DNA from: Babylonia areolata
Lineage: Eukaryota > Mollusca > Gastropoda > Neogastropoda > Buccinidae
Length of the DNA: 64,000 nucleotides
Assembly: GCF_041734735.1 (NCBI RefSeq)
Contig: NC_134891.1
Location: forward strand, 15,220,244 to 15,284,243
Reading direction: 5' to 3'
Shown: positions 45,153 through 57,134 of the stretch, piece by piece
How the letters are laid out: every line of letters starts with the position of its first letter
Numbering within the stretch: position 1 is the stretch's first letter
The notes under the pieces: generated by a model
The model's database searches: none
Seen by the model: the letters and a program-made list of their open reading frames with translations, nothing else
What the model was told of the DNA's origin: nothing
Translations under genes and position numbers: made by a program

Positions 45153-46865
45153 TACATACATTTTAACAATACATGTGTATCTAACAGCTACCCTAACACA
45201 TACGCACACATAGGCAGGCACAAACTTAATGCACGCACACACAATACACATTCATATACATGCATGTAGTTATGTAAACATACATATGTATACATACATG
45301 GTCGAGCACAGCTAACGCAAAGAAAGTGGACCTGCCACAATTGAACTTACGCTGAGGGAAAAGGTCAGTTTTGAGACGAAATTTAAAAGATGCGAGGGAA
45401 TCAGAATGACGGAGGTTATCAGGGAGCTTGTTCCACGTCTTTGGCGATTGAAAAGAAAACGATCTGTGTCTTACTTCTGACGTGAGGTCTCCTGAGAAGT
45501 CGAGTATCAGAGGAAGAACGGAGCTGGCGAGACAGGGTATAGATATGGAGGAGTTCAGAAAGATACTTGGGGCCAGATCCATTGACTGCAGAAAAGGTCA
45601 GAGTGGATAGCTTATAGTCTATTCGATCAGAAATAGGCAACCAGCGGAGAGATTGAAGGAGAGGAGAAACATGGTCAAATTTAGAAGCTCTGCAAATGAG
45701 TGGCAGCGTCATTCTGAATTCGTTGGAGTCTATCAGATATTTGGGAAGGCCGGCCAAAAGAGAGTTGCAGTTATCCAGTCTTGAGAGAACCAGAGAGCAT
45801 ACAAGTGTCTTGGTTGCATCGGTTGAGAGATAGTGGCGGATAGAGCTGATTCTACGCAGTTCCAAATAGGCAACTTTACAGATATTCGAAATGTGCTGTT
45901 GGAAGGAAAGAGACTGGTCTAGGATTACACCAAGAAGGAGAAAGTGAACCAGGTGTGCTATTGATAGAACAGAGTCAGGAAAGGAAGGATGTTGACGAAA
46001 CTTCTTTGGACAGGTTATCATAAATTCAGTCTTACCATCATTTAGTTGCAGCTTGTTGAGAGTCATCCAGTCCTTTAGGCCAGCAATGCACTCCTGTGTT
46101 CGAGTCACCAGTGCATCAAATTCAGCTATGGAAGCCGACTGATAAAGTTGTGTGTCATCAGCAAAGCTCTCGTGTGACATCGCATGATGACTGATGACAT
46201 CCGACACAGGAGACGCATACAGCACGAAAAGAACAAGACCTAGAACGGACCCCTGTGGGACACCATATTTTAAGGCAGATACTCTAGAGTATCTACCATT
46301 TACACACACTTTCTGTGTATGGTCTGACAGGTAAGACGTGATCCATGCTAGTGCAGTGTCACGAATACCAAAGGAAGTTTTAAGTCTGTTCAAGAGGATA
46401 GAGTGGTCGATGGTGTTAAAAGCTGCTGACAAATCTAAGAGAGCGAGAACAGATATCTTATCCTCATCAAATCCCAAAAGCAAATCATTCACTATTCTAA
46501 GAAGGGCCGTTTCGCAACTATGACCACGTCTATAAGCTGACTGGTGGGAATTGAGTAAACCATTTTGTTCAGATGAGCTAAGAGTGGAGACAATTTGATC
46601 TTTTCTAGCAGCTTTGATAAAAATGACAGATTAGAGACAGGTCGATAATTTTTCAAACAGTTATGATCCAAAGATGGTTTCTTGATGAGTGGACGTACAA
46701 ACAGCAGATTTGAAGCTTTCAGGGAAACAACCAGACAGTAAGGAAGAATTAATGACATGAGTAATATGTGGGGGTAGAACATCAATACATTCAACCAACA
46801 AAGAAGACGGGACAGGGTCAAGCTCACAGGATTTCGGACAAGCGCTCAGACACACTTCATTCTTT
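44980..46865 (-). mobile_element. CR1/L2-like LINE, RT part and 3' end
   Basis: The minus strand from about 46860: KSCELDPVPSSLLVECIDVL, KNYRPVSNLSFLSKLLEKI, LALLDLSAAFNTIDHSILLN (motif A), YGVPQGSVLGLVLFVLYASP (motif B), SFADDTQLY (motif C), NKLQLNDGKTEFMI, then SRQLRSSSDTRLL and SFSFQSPKTWNKLPDNLRHS. A 3' UTR with a CA run follows, ending in a TATATAAGTATCC-type end and ATT repeats at 44984-45001. The main open stretch is 46492-45419. There is a shift on each side of it. The endonuclease is missing. Confidence 0.88.
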
Positions 46866-47129
46866 CTTTTTTAAAATGACCTGAAAGCCTTAAAGAGCAA
46901 CGTCCGTTTGATGAAAAAGTGGAGACCTCGTATTTATGAGCCACTGATCAAGTTGATCTATGTTTTGATCTGTGGTTTCAATGCCCGGTGTAACAGGTCG
47001 AACTCTATCTGTGGCTAGTTTTTAACATGGGTTTAAACCAGCCTAGGCCATCTCATACCTCTCCTGGCCGAAACATATCCCCTGTGTACACTTCGCTCAC
47101 CTAACCAGTCTAATCACATTTACATTACT
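46866..47129. other. Gene-free spacer
   Basis: Nothing recognised. Confidence 0.45.
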
Positions 47130-47212
47130 GATGATGATAATGATGATAATCATCATCATGGGAATGTATATAACTCCTTCCAACGCTCAAGCCGCTTTAC
47201 AATTAATGCAAA
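47130..47212 (-). mobile_element. CR1 3'-terminal stub
   Basis: The minus strand TAATTGTAAAGCGGCTTGAG, then TATATACATTCCC and ATGATG repeats, is a CR1-type 3' end. It abuts the C2H2-finger LINE fragment. Confidence 0.6.
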
Positions 47213-47960
47213 AAAGTGAGGTGATGATGTTCGTCCTTCGGATTCGAAGTTGACCATGGCTTCAAGAGTCAGATGGAAGATCGGTGGCTGTTGGTCCGGA
47301 GGTGACTGGTGAGGCCAGAGGCCACTCCGGGCCCTGAAGTCTCGCCCACATGTGGGACACAAGTGAGTGGGTGCTGTTGTGGACGTGGATGCTGCTCGGG
47401 CCTTGCGCACAGCACGCTTTTGTTGCACCTCGGTGATGCGCCTGGTTTCAGCTGCACAGGCTCCTGTGGTGGACTTGCTGCGCCAAGCTGGACGGTCCAG
47501 AGCAAGTGTCTCCCACATGTTTATGACGACGCCAGGACTGAGGGACGCTTTGTAGCGTTTTTCTGCCCTCCAACTGAGCGCTTGCCCTGACACAGTGCTT
47601 AGACAGTCGGCTGTCTGGCATTCTGACCATATGTCCAGCCCACCTAGCTTTGGCTTTTTGCAGGAGGTTATAGGCGCTGCAGAGGCCAGCTCGTTCTAGG
47701 ACTTCCGTGTCGGGGACTTTGTCCTGCCACCTGATGTGGAGGAGTCTACAGAGACAGCCCTGCGGTTGAGCTGTTAGGTGTGTCTGCTGTAGACAGTCCA
47801 GGTCTTGCTGGCGTAAAGGATGGCGGTAAGGACCACTGCACAGTAGACCTACATGTGGTGGCAGCACTGAGTCGTCTCTGCTCCCAGACATTCTCACGGA
47901 GTCTCCCAAATGTGGCGCTGGCTTTTGCAATCCTGTCGTTGACCTTAGCGTCTATGTTCA
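47213..47960 (-). mobile_element. C2H2-finger LINE, 3' fragment
   Basis: Encodes DRIAKASATFGRLRENVWEQ, then in other frames IRWQDKVPDTEVLERAGLCS and WAGHMVRMPDSRLSK, and finally HLCPTCGRDFRARSGLWPHQ. These match the C-terminal third of the protein at 10046-13396, including the zinc finger, though the last finger histidine is lost. At least three frame changes. Confidence 0.82.
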
Positions 47961-48139
47961 CACACACACACACCCTCACCACCACCACCCCCACACAAAC
48001 ACACATGTAGTCCTTCACATGCCGTGCCACGCCCACTCACATCATGCTCACTTTCAGACAACATCAGAGAGGTTAACAGTGACCAAGTTGGCATGCAGTG
48101 GACCACTGACCACTGCTGACAAACACTCAAAAGTGTATG
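47961..48139. other. CA-rich and unassigned spacer
   Basis: CA/CCA-rich sequence at 47961-48006, then unique DNA. Confidence 0.5.
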
Positions 48140-49005
48140 TATGATTATTTTTTATTTATTTATTCAGACTTCTTACTATAGCGCATATTCTTGAAGCTCT
48201 ATGCGCTTTACAATAGCACTAAAAACATTCACTCAAACATCCCCACACAAACATATGCATATAATTTGAAATACAGGCGAGAGAGAAAAATTAAAATAGA
48301 TCATGTCAGTTGATTAAATCAAGAAATGCAACAGGTATTTAAAAAAAAAAAAAAGAAATTGAAAGAACACAAGCACGTATACGCATGCATATATACGTAG
48401 GCACATACATACATACATACAAACACACAAAACACACAGCGTGTGCACACACACAACACACACATACACGCACGCGCGCGCGCGCGCGCACACTCACACA
48501 TGCACCAACGAACACAAGCCGCATACCCAAACACATTACTCACGCACTCACTCAGTGACAAACACACATACACGCACCTACAGGCACAATACACACACGA
48601 ACACAGATCAACAATCGAATAATGCAAACTACTGCGACATTACATATATATATATACACACACATACATACATATACACACACATATATATAATAAAATA
48701 AAAGTTCCTGCTAAGCATTTCCCTGAAGAAACACCCCGCATTACACACACAGATCAAAACTAGAAAGATGAAACAAATGTTCACACACACACACACACAC
48801 ACACACACGAATGACAAACAATTGAAACACACAGGCTACAACATCACATGATAAAGCAATATTCATCAAACATTTCAAGTAAGAACGTATGTACATCATT
48901 ACATTTAAGAAATTAAACCTGAAAATGTAAAAATGTACGTATTGTTAAACAAACAAACAAAAAAAACACAAAAAACCTCACACCTCCACCACGTCCACAT
49001 ACACT

Positions 49006-49040
<35 letters not shown>

Positions 49041-49180
49041 CTCATCAACAACAACAAAAGCACAACAGATGGACAACTGAGTAAACAAACTACAACATTA
49101 CTTCAAAAAACAGTTCGTGTTAAAATCTCTCACATACATATTTATACATTAAAAAACACAACAACACACACACGCGCGCG

Positions 49181-49211
<31 letters not shown>

Positions 49212-49585
49212 GTACCAACTCACCCACCCGCACACCCGCAACACACAGACACAAGCTCGCGCGTGTGGACGTGCAAACACCCGCCACCACCTCTCCCCCC
49301 TCGTCCCCCTCCGCCCCCCACCCCAACCCTCCCCACACACACACAACACAACACAACCACACACCTCTATTTCATTTCAATTTCATACAACATTGTTTGA
49401 CTGTCTGAACAGGTGTGTCTTCAGGGCAGTTTTAAACTGTGAGGGGGTTTCAGAGTAACGAGTTGTGAGTGGAAGCTGGTTCCAAACAGTTGTCGCAAAG
49501 TGAGAAAAAGATCGCTTGCCATAAGTCTTTGTTTTGATTCGAGGGACAGTAAAGGTTCTATTGTCTGAAGAAGAGCGGAGTTGTC
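48140..49585 (-). mobile_element. CR1-like LINE C-terminus and CA-rich 3' UTR
   Basis: The minus strand from 49585: RQLRSSSDNRTFTVPRIKTK, then RSFSHFATTVWNQLPLTTRY and FKTALKTHLFRQ, stop at 49383. About 1.2 kb of 3' UTR follows with many CA runs (for example 48783-48809, 49010-49037, 49190-49211) and an end with GTAAAGCGCATAGAGCTTC and AAATAAATAAA at about 48150-48215. These are the final CR1 ORF2 blocks. Upstream it is joined directly to the 5' UTR of another LINE. Confidence 0.82.
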
Positions 49586-50240
49586 TATGGCCTGAGCCGC
49601 CTGCGTGCAGGTCTGCGGCTGCGACTGCCAGTGTACCCACACCTGTCGTTTCGTCGCTCGCCTGTCGCCACAGGACTTGGGGGTGATGAAATGATGAAGG
49701 ATGAAAGGTCATTTTGGATGACTGATGACTTGCGCGATGAGTTTGTTTAAAGTGAAGAGGAGTTGCGCAACGTCGACCTCACTCTCTCGTCCGGGTCCAC
49801 CAATTTCCAGTGGCAAGACTAAGTCGAGACGACTGGAGGATGAGCACGGATGCAGTGGATGACCAAGATATCCTTTCGGTGTCTCATCTTGCTCTCTGCA
49901 CTCCACAGTGCGTTGCTGTAACCGCCTTCCTCTCCGTTGAACCGATAGGTTTCTTCCGCAGATTCTGCCGGATCCAGACTTCGCATGCATGGGTAGACAC
50001 ACCCCGGGGGCCAACTGCGTGTGGCATGCACACAGCACAGTGGAGCTAGATGGCCGTCGGTGGCTCTCCTGAGCCGACGCCCTTTTATGGACCTCCATAA
50101 GGGTGTCTAGCCACCCGCCTCACCAGTCCCGGAAGGGAGCAGTGGGAGTGCCGGTTTAGTCGCCGGCAACCCGACCCTGAACAGGTTGTACTGGATTACA
50201 GGTTACCAGTAGCAGATCTAATGACCTGACCTGACCTATC
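49586..50240 (-). mobile_element. C2H2-finger LINE, 5' UTR fragment only
   Basis: Matches 13471-14119 with only about eight base differences over 650 bp, and ends at the same 5' terminus (AGGTCAGGTCA). Everything after the 5' UTR is missing. LINE copies normally lose the 5' end, so a 5'-only piece is unusual. Confidence 0.93.
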
Positions 50241-50500
50241 CAGTTGGTGGGATACAGACTTGGGGGAACATAGACCTGGAGGAATATAGACCAGGGGGAA
50301 CATAGACCTACCAAAACGTTTTTTGGGGGAACATAGACCTTGGGGGAATATAGACTGGGAGAACCAAGACCCAGAAAATGTAAATGTGGGGGAACATCGA
50401 CCCATGGGAACATAGACCTGGGGGAATATAGTCCTGTAAGAACGTGTAGACTGAAGGAAAATTTTTGGGAACACAGATCTTAGGGAACATAGAGCTGACC
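50241..50500. repeat. Degenerate minisatellite, GGGGGAACATAGACCT unit
   Basis: More than ten imperfect copies of a unit of roughly 16-20 bp, such as GGGGGAACATAGACC and GGGGGAATATAGACC, with irregular spacing. It starts at the 5' end of the LINE fragment. Confidence 0.85.
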
Positions 50501-50619
50501 CCCAAAATCACTTTAACATTGCCATTTTCTCTGGAAATACTTTGTCTGTCAATACCAAATTTGATTTAAACATAGTATGAAAAAAAATCTTCACAGTCAT
50601 ACCAATAACAGGTTGTAAG

Positions 50620-51360
50620 TCTCCCGAAATAAGCCGTTTTTTTCCGAATCATTAACGGTTTATTTCGTTGAGGTTTGTTCCGAAATCTGAAAATTCTAAA
50701 AACTGCTTCCCACTGCGTTAGGCCTACTAGAAGGTAGGTTGTATTCGAAGACAACATGACCTTATTTTTCTTCACAATTAAAAGGAAAGAAATACAAATT
50801 CTGGACAGAACACATACTACACCATGGACATGTTTACTGCAAATAAATATTCTAAAGTGGACACTGAATTAACTGGAATGAACACAAAAGAAAAATTGAA
50901 CTGATCATTTCTTTCAGCTCATTGTAGGCCAGGACTGGTTCGTGCAGATCTAGAGATCTACCATGTGTTGTGGTGTGCTTGAAGGAATGGCAAAGTCTCC
51001 TTTACCACCGAAATAAAAGAATCATCAAGATATAATAAAATACACAAAAAAACATGATTTAAACGGCGTTATTATGTCTACTATAATCACATCAATTTAT
51101 CACAAATGACATCAGATGCGCCACAGCAGTGGGGATGAGTCTGCTTGCTTCGGAAATGTACATGCGTGGTTCGATCCCACTCACATGCCTTTTTTTTCTT
51201 TTTATTTATTCTCCCAATCTTATTTCACATATCGTATTTAATACAGAGCACTTTCAATCATTTTTTTAAATATCTTTTTTTCTGCTCGTGATTCTTTTAC
51301 TGGATAAAGCGCAGCACAAGTGAGTATTGAAGGCTTTGCCTTTTGTTCTTTCTTGTTTCT
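50620..51360 (+). repeat. Unclassified dispersed repeat, copy 2
   Basis: Partner of 23525-24240, same orientation. Includes ATTAACGGTTTATTTCGTTG, AATTCTGGACAGAA and the tRNA-like stretch with GTGGTTCGATCCCACTC followed by poly-T. No coding potential seen. Confidence 0.75.
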
Positions 51361-52261
51361 CTTCTTAGTTTCATCTTTCTTCCATGTTTATTATATAAAT
51401 TATATATTCAAGTTTTTTTCATCCTTTCACACCAATTGCGTATGTAGGACTGCTATCAAATGACACTTCTACACCCAAAAGAAGACATTCAAACTCTCAA
51501 CACTATAACTTAATAAGAAAACGTCAAACACTCAACAGTATAACGTAATAAGAAAACGCAAGCCCATATGTTTCAAATAACAATTAGCATTTGAATAAAC
51601 CACTTCTGTTAATTTGATAAACGTACTAATAGCTAACAAATTTCATCAGCTTCCTATGAACAAAAAACAAAAATGAATATAAAAAAACAAAACAACCGAC
51701 TTCAGAGACAAATATTTTTTATGCACACGCTTGTTGTGGAAGTGGTTATACTTTGTGCATTCCATTATGAAATATCTCTAATCACAGCTATATATACCTT
51801 GCATAACCGCAACTCTCGTGGTGTGCCACTACGTCCGTCTCTTTCTATTTCCAAATCGAGATTACCAAGAATAATTCATCAAAAGCAGTAAATGTACATT
51901 TGAGCAACTGAACGTCTCCAGGAACAAACTTCACGTTCAAACATATCAGTAAAAACACGCATTTCATATCGAAAATCTTAATTGCAAATAAGACAACAGT
52001 TTTATCCAAGCAACAAGTACATTGATTACTTTCCACTGAGTTAGTAAAAGCCCAATGGTAATAGATATTGTGTAAAATAAATTCCTCGCAGTTCACATAC
52101 CCTTCATTCTAAGGTTGTTAATCTTTTAAGTCTTGTCGCCAGCAGAACTCGAAGTTCAGGTTTTGCTCAGATCTACCAAATATCAAATTCTGTCCTGTGA
52201 ATTTCAGTTTGGTTGTTGAAGTTCAATTTTCTTAAGATACTGAAGGGGGGAAAATGTAAGT
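51361..52261. other. Gene-free interval with a small tandem repeat
   Basis: AT-rich. Two copies of a segment of about 38 bp containing TAATAAGAAAACG sit at about 51490-51560. Nothing else recognised. Confidence 0.55.
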
Positions 52262-52760
52262 TTTGATCGCAGTGGTTAAATTGGAAGTAGCTTTTAGAAT
52301 GATGAAGATGTTTTACAAATTCCACCACGGTCTCATCTCCATTAACTCCACGTACCTGCTCAAGCCATCTGACAGCAGGCTGAGCTCTAGGACAAACGAC
52401 CTGAGCTACGACATCCCCACCTGCATGACACGGTACAGGCAGATGACGTTCTTCCCGAGGACCATACCAGAATGGAACAAGTTGCCTCAGGAGGTTGTGA
52501 CGGCTGAGTCACTGGACTGCTTCAAGTCCAGGCTGGCCTCCCATCTCTAGAACCTGGAACAACCCCCCCCCTTCCCCATCACCCCCAACCCTCCCCCTTA
52601 CCCTCCTCCTGACCACCGTTCCCCACAATCCCCCCCTTGCCCTCCTTGCCACCCCTCCCAGTTACTTTTCTACTCCATCCACGGCTGCTGCAGAGGCTTG
52701 GCATCATGTCGGTGCACGCTGAACATGCACTGGCTGGCCAGGCCACCAAACAAATTTTTT
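52262..52760 (+). mobile_element. CR1-like LINE C-terminus and C-rich 3' UTR
   Basis: Encodes RMMKMFYKFHHGLISINSTY, then RQMTFFPRTIPEWNKLPQEV and FKSRLASHL, stop at 52548-52550. A CCCCC-rich 3' UTR follows, ending near the poly-T at 52756. Similar layout to the fragment at 8094-8639 (FFPRTI.WN.LP), so probably the same group. Confidence 0.78.
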
Positions 52761-53029
52761 TTTTTTTTTTTTTTGAATCCTCACAATTGCGCAATCTTCG
52801 GCAATCTCCCCAAACTACGACAGAATCATCATTAAAATGATTTTGGTCGCATAACGGAAGAAGAAGAGAAGCAGTATCGAGTGATTCAAGTACAGGGGAA
52901 ATAATATTACTTATTTTAGTAAGTATTTGAATGACAGGTTTCATAATTTTATTTAATATCATCGTTTTCTGTTGTGAAACAATTTTCTTTCCGACAATGA
53001 AAAACAGCCAAGAACTCTGTCAAAATAGC
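52761..53029. other. Gene-free spacer
   Basis: Poly-T run followed by unassigned sequence. Confidence 0.45.
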
Positions 53030-53169
53030 AGAAGAATTTTTCAGTTATGTCAGGATCAGGATTTGGGACGTTGTTTTATACAACTTAGCCATTTTTGGCT
53101 TTTTATGCCCCTTCAGATTTACTCCTTTACATTGTTGGTCAGGTCGTTGACTAGCTCAGTCATTTTATC

Positions 53170-55450
53170 CATCAAAGTCATATTTTGTTTTTGTCAATAA
53201 CTCGTGTTTATCTATGAGGTTCTTAAAAGTATTTATACAAAGTGCATGTTTGATATTGTTAATTTATTCCAATAATTTGTTACTAAATGTAAACTTTCTG
53301 AGATTTGTTCTGGAATACTGTTTCAATATTTTGTCTGTACTGTTTTTTGTAGTGTCTACCTTTGGAGTACAAAAAAAGTATGCTTTGTTTACATCGTCAA
53401 ACCAATTTAATATTTTTTACGTCTGTATCAAGTCCCCTCTTACTCTTCTTGCTTTAAGTGATGGTAGTTGTAAGTACTTTAATCTTTCTTGATATGAATA
53501 ATCTTTTATGCTATAGACCAGCTTTGTTGCTCTTCTTTGAGCCCTTTTTATGGCTTGTGACTGCTTTATTTGCGTTGGGTACCATACAGTGTTTCCATAT
53601 TCTAGGATAGGTCTAACTAATGTTTTATATAACCGTAAGAAAGTAACCTTATCTAAAAATGTAAATGCTCTTTTTATTATTCCAATCATTCTGTTTGTTT
53701 TGTTTATACTATTTGTTATACGTTTGTCAAATGATAAATTTTTGTCAAATGTGACACCTAAGTCTTTTTCCTCATCACATTTTGATACTTTTTTTTCTTT
53801 GTCTCCGATTTTCATTATGTATTCTTTCTCTGGGTTTGATTTCCCAATATGAAGTACTTTACATTTTTTAGCATTAAAATATAGATTCCATGTGTCTGAC
53901 CATTTTACTAAAGTTTCAATATCTTTTTGTAAATCCTGATAGAATTTTGGAGAGTTGTATAATTTTGTGTCATCTGCAAAAAAATTTACATGTACTCTTT
54001 AGTTCGCAAGGGAGATCATTTATGAATAAAGTAAATAGTACAGGTCCTAATATACTACCTTGTGGTATGCCACTTATAACATCAGCTTTACTGGAGAAGG
54101 AACTACCAATCCTAACCCTTTGAGTTCTTTTTGTTAGAAAGTCCCTTATCCACCCAAGTATGTTTCCTGTTATTCCATAACATTCCAGTTTCTTTAGTAA
54201 TCTTTCATGTGGTACAGAGTCAAATGCTTTTTGGAAGTCTAAGTATAACACATCTATGTTTTCTCCCTTATCTATCTCTTTTGTAAAGTCCTCCATCACT
54301 TCCAGAAGTTGAGTCACACATGACCTATTTTTGCAGAGTCCATGTTGGCATTCGCATACAATTTATTATCAGTCATAAGCCTAACAGTAGCCTCTCTTAT
54401 GAATGATTCTAATAATTTACATATGATACATGTTAAGCTCACTGGCCTGTAATTCCCTGGGTCTGTTCTTGTTCCTTTTTTGAAAATTGGTATAACTGTT
54501 GCTGTTTTCCAGTCTATGGGCACAGTCTTCTCCTCAATTGATTTGTAAAAGAGTATGTATAATAGGACTGCAATCTCTTCACTCAGCTCTTTTAGTATTT
54601 TTGAAGGAATGGTATCAGGACCACAAACTTGGTTTGGATTCAGTTTGAAGTTTCTTTTTTTCAACTGAAACATCTACACTATCCAAAATCTTACCATTTG
54701 ACTTTGAAGCTGCACTTAGAGAAGGTACAGTACTTATAACTTCTTTTGTGAAAACACTAGAACAAAATGAATTCAAAATATCTGTTTTTCCACTGTCTGT
54801 TTCTACTGTGTCTCCATCTTTACCTATAGGGGCTAGATGTTCTGTATCTGATATTTTGTCTTCATCACTAACTATTACCAAATCCAGTATATTTGCTTTT
54901 TGTCCTTTTCTTTGTCTTGTTGTTTGTTTTACTGCTTGAGTCAAGAATGCATCATGTAAACAGTTTATGAATTTCTGTCCTCTTTCGTCAGAACATGTGC
55001 CTTTCCAACTGATATTTGGGAAGTTAAAAATCACCTGTAATGCAGACAAAGTCAAACTGCTTCAATCTTTGCTCACTCAACCGATCAAACATTTTTTCTT
55101 CATTTTCAATTGTTGTACTTGGGTTTTTGTATATAGTTCCAATCAATATCTTCTGTCTATCTTTAGTTGTAAAAGTAATCCACAAGCTTTCTTCAAAGTT
55201 ATTTTCCATTAGTGTGTGTTCTTTAGCATTTATGGTATCCTTAACATACATTACTATGCCTCTTTTGGGTTTCTCATTAAAAAAATAGTTCATAGCTTGG
55301 AACTGAATATTCTTGTAAGTTTACTTCTGTTTGGTTCTTTGTTATAGATTCTGTTACTATAATGATATGTGGTTTACTCTCTTCTATCAAAGCAAGTAGT
55401 TCATCTTTCTTGTTTAGAAGGCCATCTGCATTTGTATACAAAAGTGAATA
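53170..55450 (-). pseudogene. CR1 ORF2: endonuclease and RT, broken
   Basis: Endonuclease: LLYTNADGLLNKKDELLALI, HIIIVTESI, GIVMYVKDTINAKE, FVCITGDFNFPNISW (a shift falls next to GDF). RT: CGPDTIPSKILKELSEEIAV, NYRPVSLTCIICKLLE, LYLDFQKAFDSVPHERL (motif A), SGIPQGSILGPVLFTLFIND (motif B), then an FADDTK-like box lost in a shift near 53980. C-terminus: KDLGVTFDKNLSFDKRI, LVRPILEYGNTVWYP, LPSLKARRVRGDLIQ, and in another frame SRTNLRKFTFSNKLLE. About five breaks. Confidence 0.83.
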
Positions 55451-55592
55451 AGAAACTTCATGTACAGTTTTTCTAACATTAACAAACTTCTTTTTACAAC
55501 TATGTACATGGTCTTGTGCTTTGGGGTTAAGTCAATTTTTTCCCTGGTCTCCCTGGCCAGGCCTGGGTTTCCATTGGACATGCACTATCTTC

Positions 55593-56483
55593 CTACCTCG
55601 GATTCCAATGTCCTTCTCTCCCTTCTCTATTCTCTGTCGGAGTTCTTCCCTCAATTCTTTGTTCTCTTTTCTTTCTGATGGTGTATAGTCTGGATTGATG
55701 TACACCCTTTCTTTCTTTCTGGTCAGTCACTCCTTGGTTCAGTTTCCGAGCGTTCCTCAGGATCTCTCTCTTTGCCTCATTCGTACTGACTTTGACCTTA
55801 ACAAGCCTAAGTTTGGACCCTAAATTGAAGTTTCCAAGTCTCTCTGGTTCTTTGACAGTATCTTCTTTCAGTTCAGGGCAGATCTTCCCCACTACTTTCT
55901 TTATCTTTGACATGTCCTCTTTCACTCTATCCTCACTATTCTCACCACTACTTTCTGGGATGTTTGTAAAAATCAAGTTTAGCTCTCTTTTTTCTTTCTC
56001 TACCTTCTCTTCACAAATTTCTGTCACCTTCTTCTCTACAACCTCCTCTATCTTCTCTTCCAGAGCCTTTCCGCTACACCCCTCCTCTAGTCTTTCTAGC
56101 CTTCATCTACTTTCTCAAACAGTCTGATCAGTCGGTCGATCTTTGCTTCTACTTCACCCTCCCCCGAGTAGCATTCCTGACAGATACATTCTATCCCTTC
56201 TTCTGTATCAGCTTTCTCACTCAGATAGCTGAAGTCCCGGTCTGTGAGTGAAGTACATTCTTTGTGAGACCATTGTTTGCAGTCGTGACATTGGATACTC
56301 ATTTCATCTTCTTCTACTCCCACCTCACAAATGAAGAATTTTGCCCTCTCCTCCAATGCACTTCGACCTTCCTTTTTTTTTGTTTTCATCTTTTTGTGAG
56401 TTTCTCCCGTCTTTCACCCCCCCAGTCGATCCTCTTCCTCTGGTACCGGTCTTCCCCCCTCCCCTAGAACCTTTTCCAGACAT
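55593..56483 (-). pseudogene. CR1 ORF1: PHD-like zinc domain plus RNA-binding-like part
   Basis: Contains FICEVGVEEDEMSIQCHDCK, then QWSHKECTSL and IECICQEC: a C-x2-C, H-x3-C and C-x2-C pattern of a PHD-type finger, with one of the first cysteines apparently missing. Further on come LNLIFTNIPESSGENSEDRV and RLVKVKVSTNEAKREILRNA, similar to the RNA-binding half of L1/CR1 ORF1 proteins. At least two shifts. Confidence 0.72.
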
Positions 56484-56490
56484 AATTTGT

Positions 56491-57134
56491 TATTAAGTAA
56501 TTATGACTGTTTTCTGATTAGGATTTGGTGATAATTGAAATGAACTTTTTAAGCTAATTATTTACAGTTTACTTGTACACACAAAAACTGGAAAACATGC
56601 GGTTTTGTTTGTGTGAGAGTCAAATCAAAACAATGCTGCCATTTTTTTTTTCAAGGTAGTGGGTACCAACTTGGAAGAAGTCGAAGAAGTTCTTCTTGTT
56701 CAGCTTTGTGATCGCACAACATAGGGTAGGTACTAGTATGCGAACGATGCAGTCGAAGCAACCAGCTCAATGTGTTAACATGTCGTCCGATAGTCAAACA
56801 TAGTTCTTTTGTTTTTGAAGGCTTTCTCCGACTGGTTGCACCAAAAGTTCGTCTGCTCATTCTTTAAAACGTTTTGACGACGTTTGAAATAGCATGGGTG
56901 CCTGAGGGTAAATTCGAACGGGCAAGTCTAATTGTGAACGGTGCTTCGGGTACATGTAGACAAATAAAACAGAAGCAGGCCTTTTAATTCATTAGACATA
57001 ACATATTGGAACATCGCACCCGACTGTTGCATTATTGGTTTTGATCACACATGCATACAAACACACAGACAGACATTTAAACACAGACACCCCACACCGC
57101 ACTCAAAGACACTCTTCTGAGAGTGCTCAGTAAC
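56491..57134. other. Gene-free interval
   Basis: May include 5' UTR of the CR1 element near 56491-56650. No gene recognised. Confidence 0.45.

Larger units (their letters stand above)
53030..56490 (-). mobile_element. CR1-type LINE with ORF1 and ORF2, nearly full length
   Basis: The minus strand runs from an ORF1 start near 56483 (MSGKGSRGGGKTG) to the end of ORF2 near 53170 and a short 3' end. ORF1 has a PHD-like zinc segment and an RNA-binding-like region. ORF2 has endonuclease and RT. Frames are broken in several places. The copy keeps both ORFs, which is uncommon for dead CR1 copies. No TSD was found. Confidence 0.85.
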
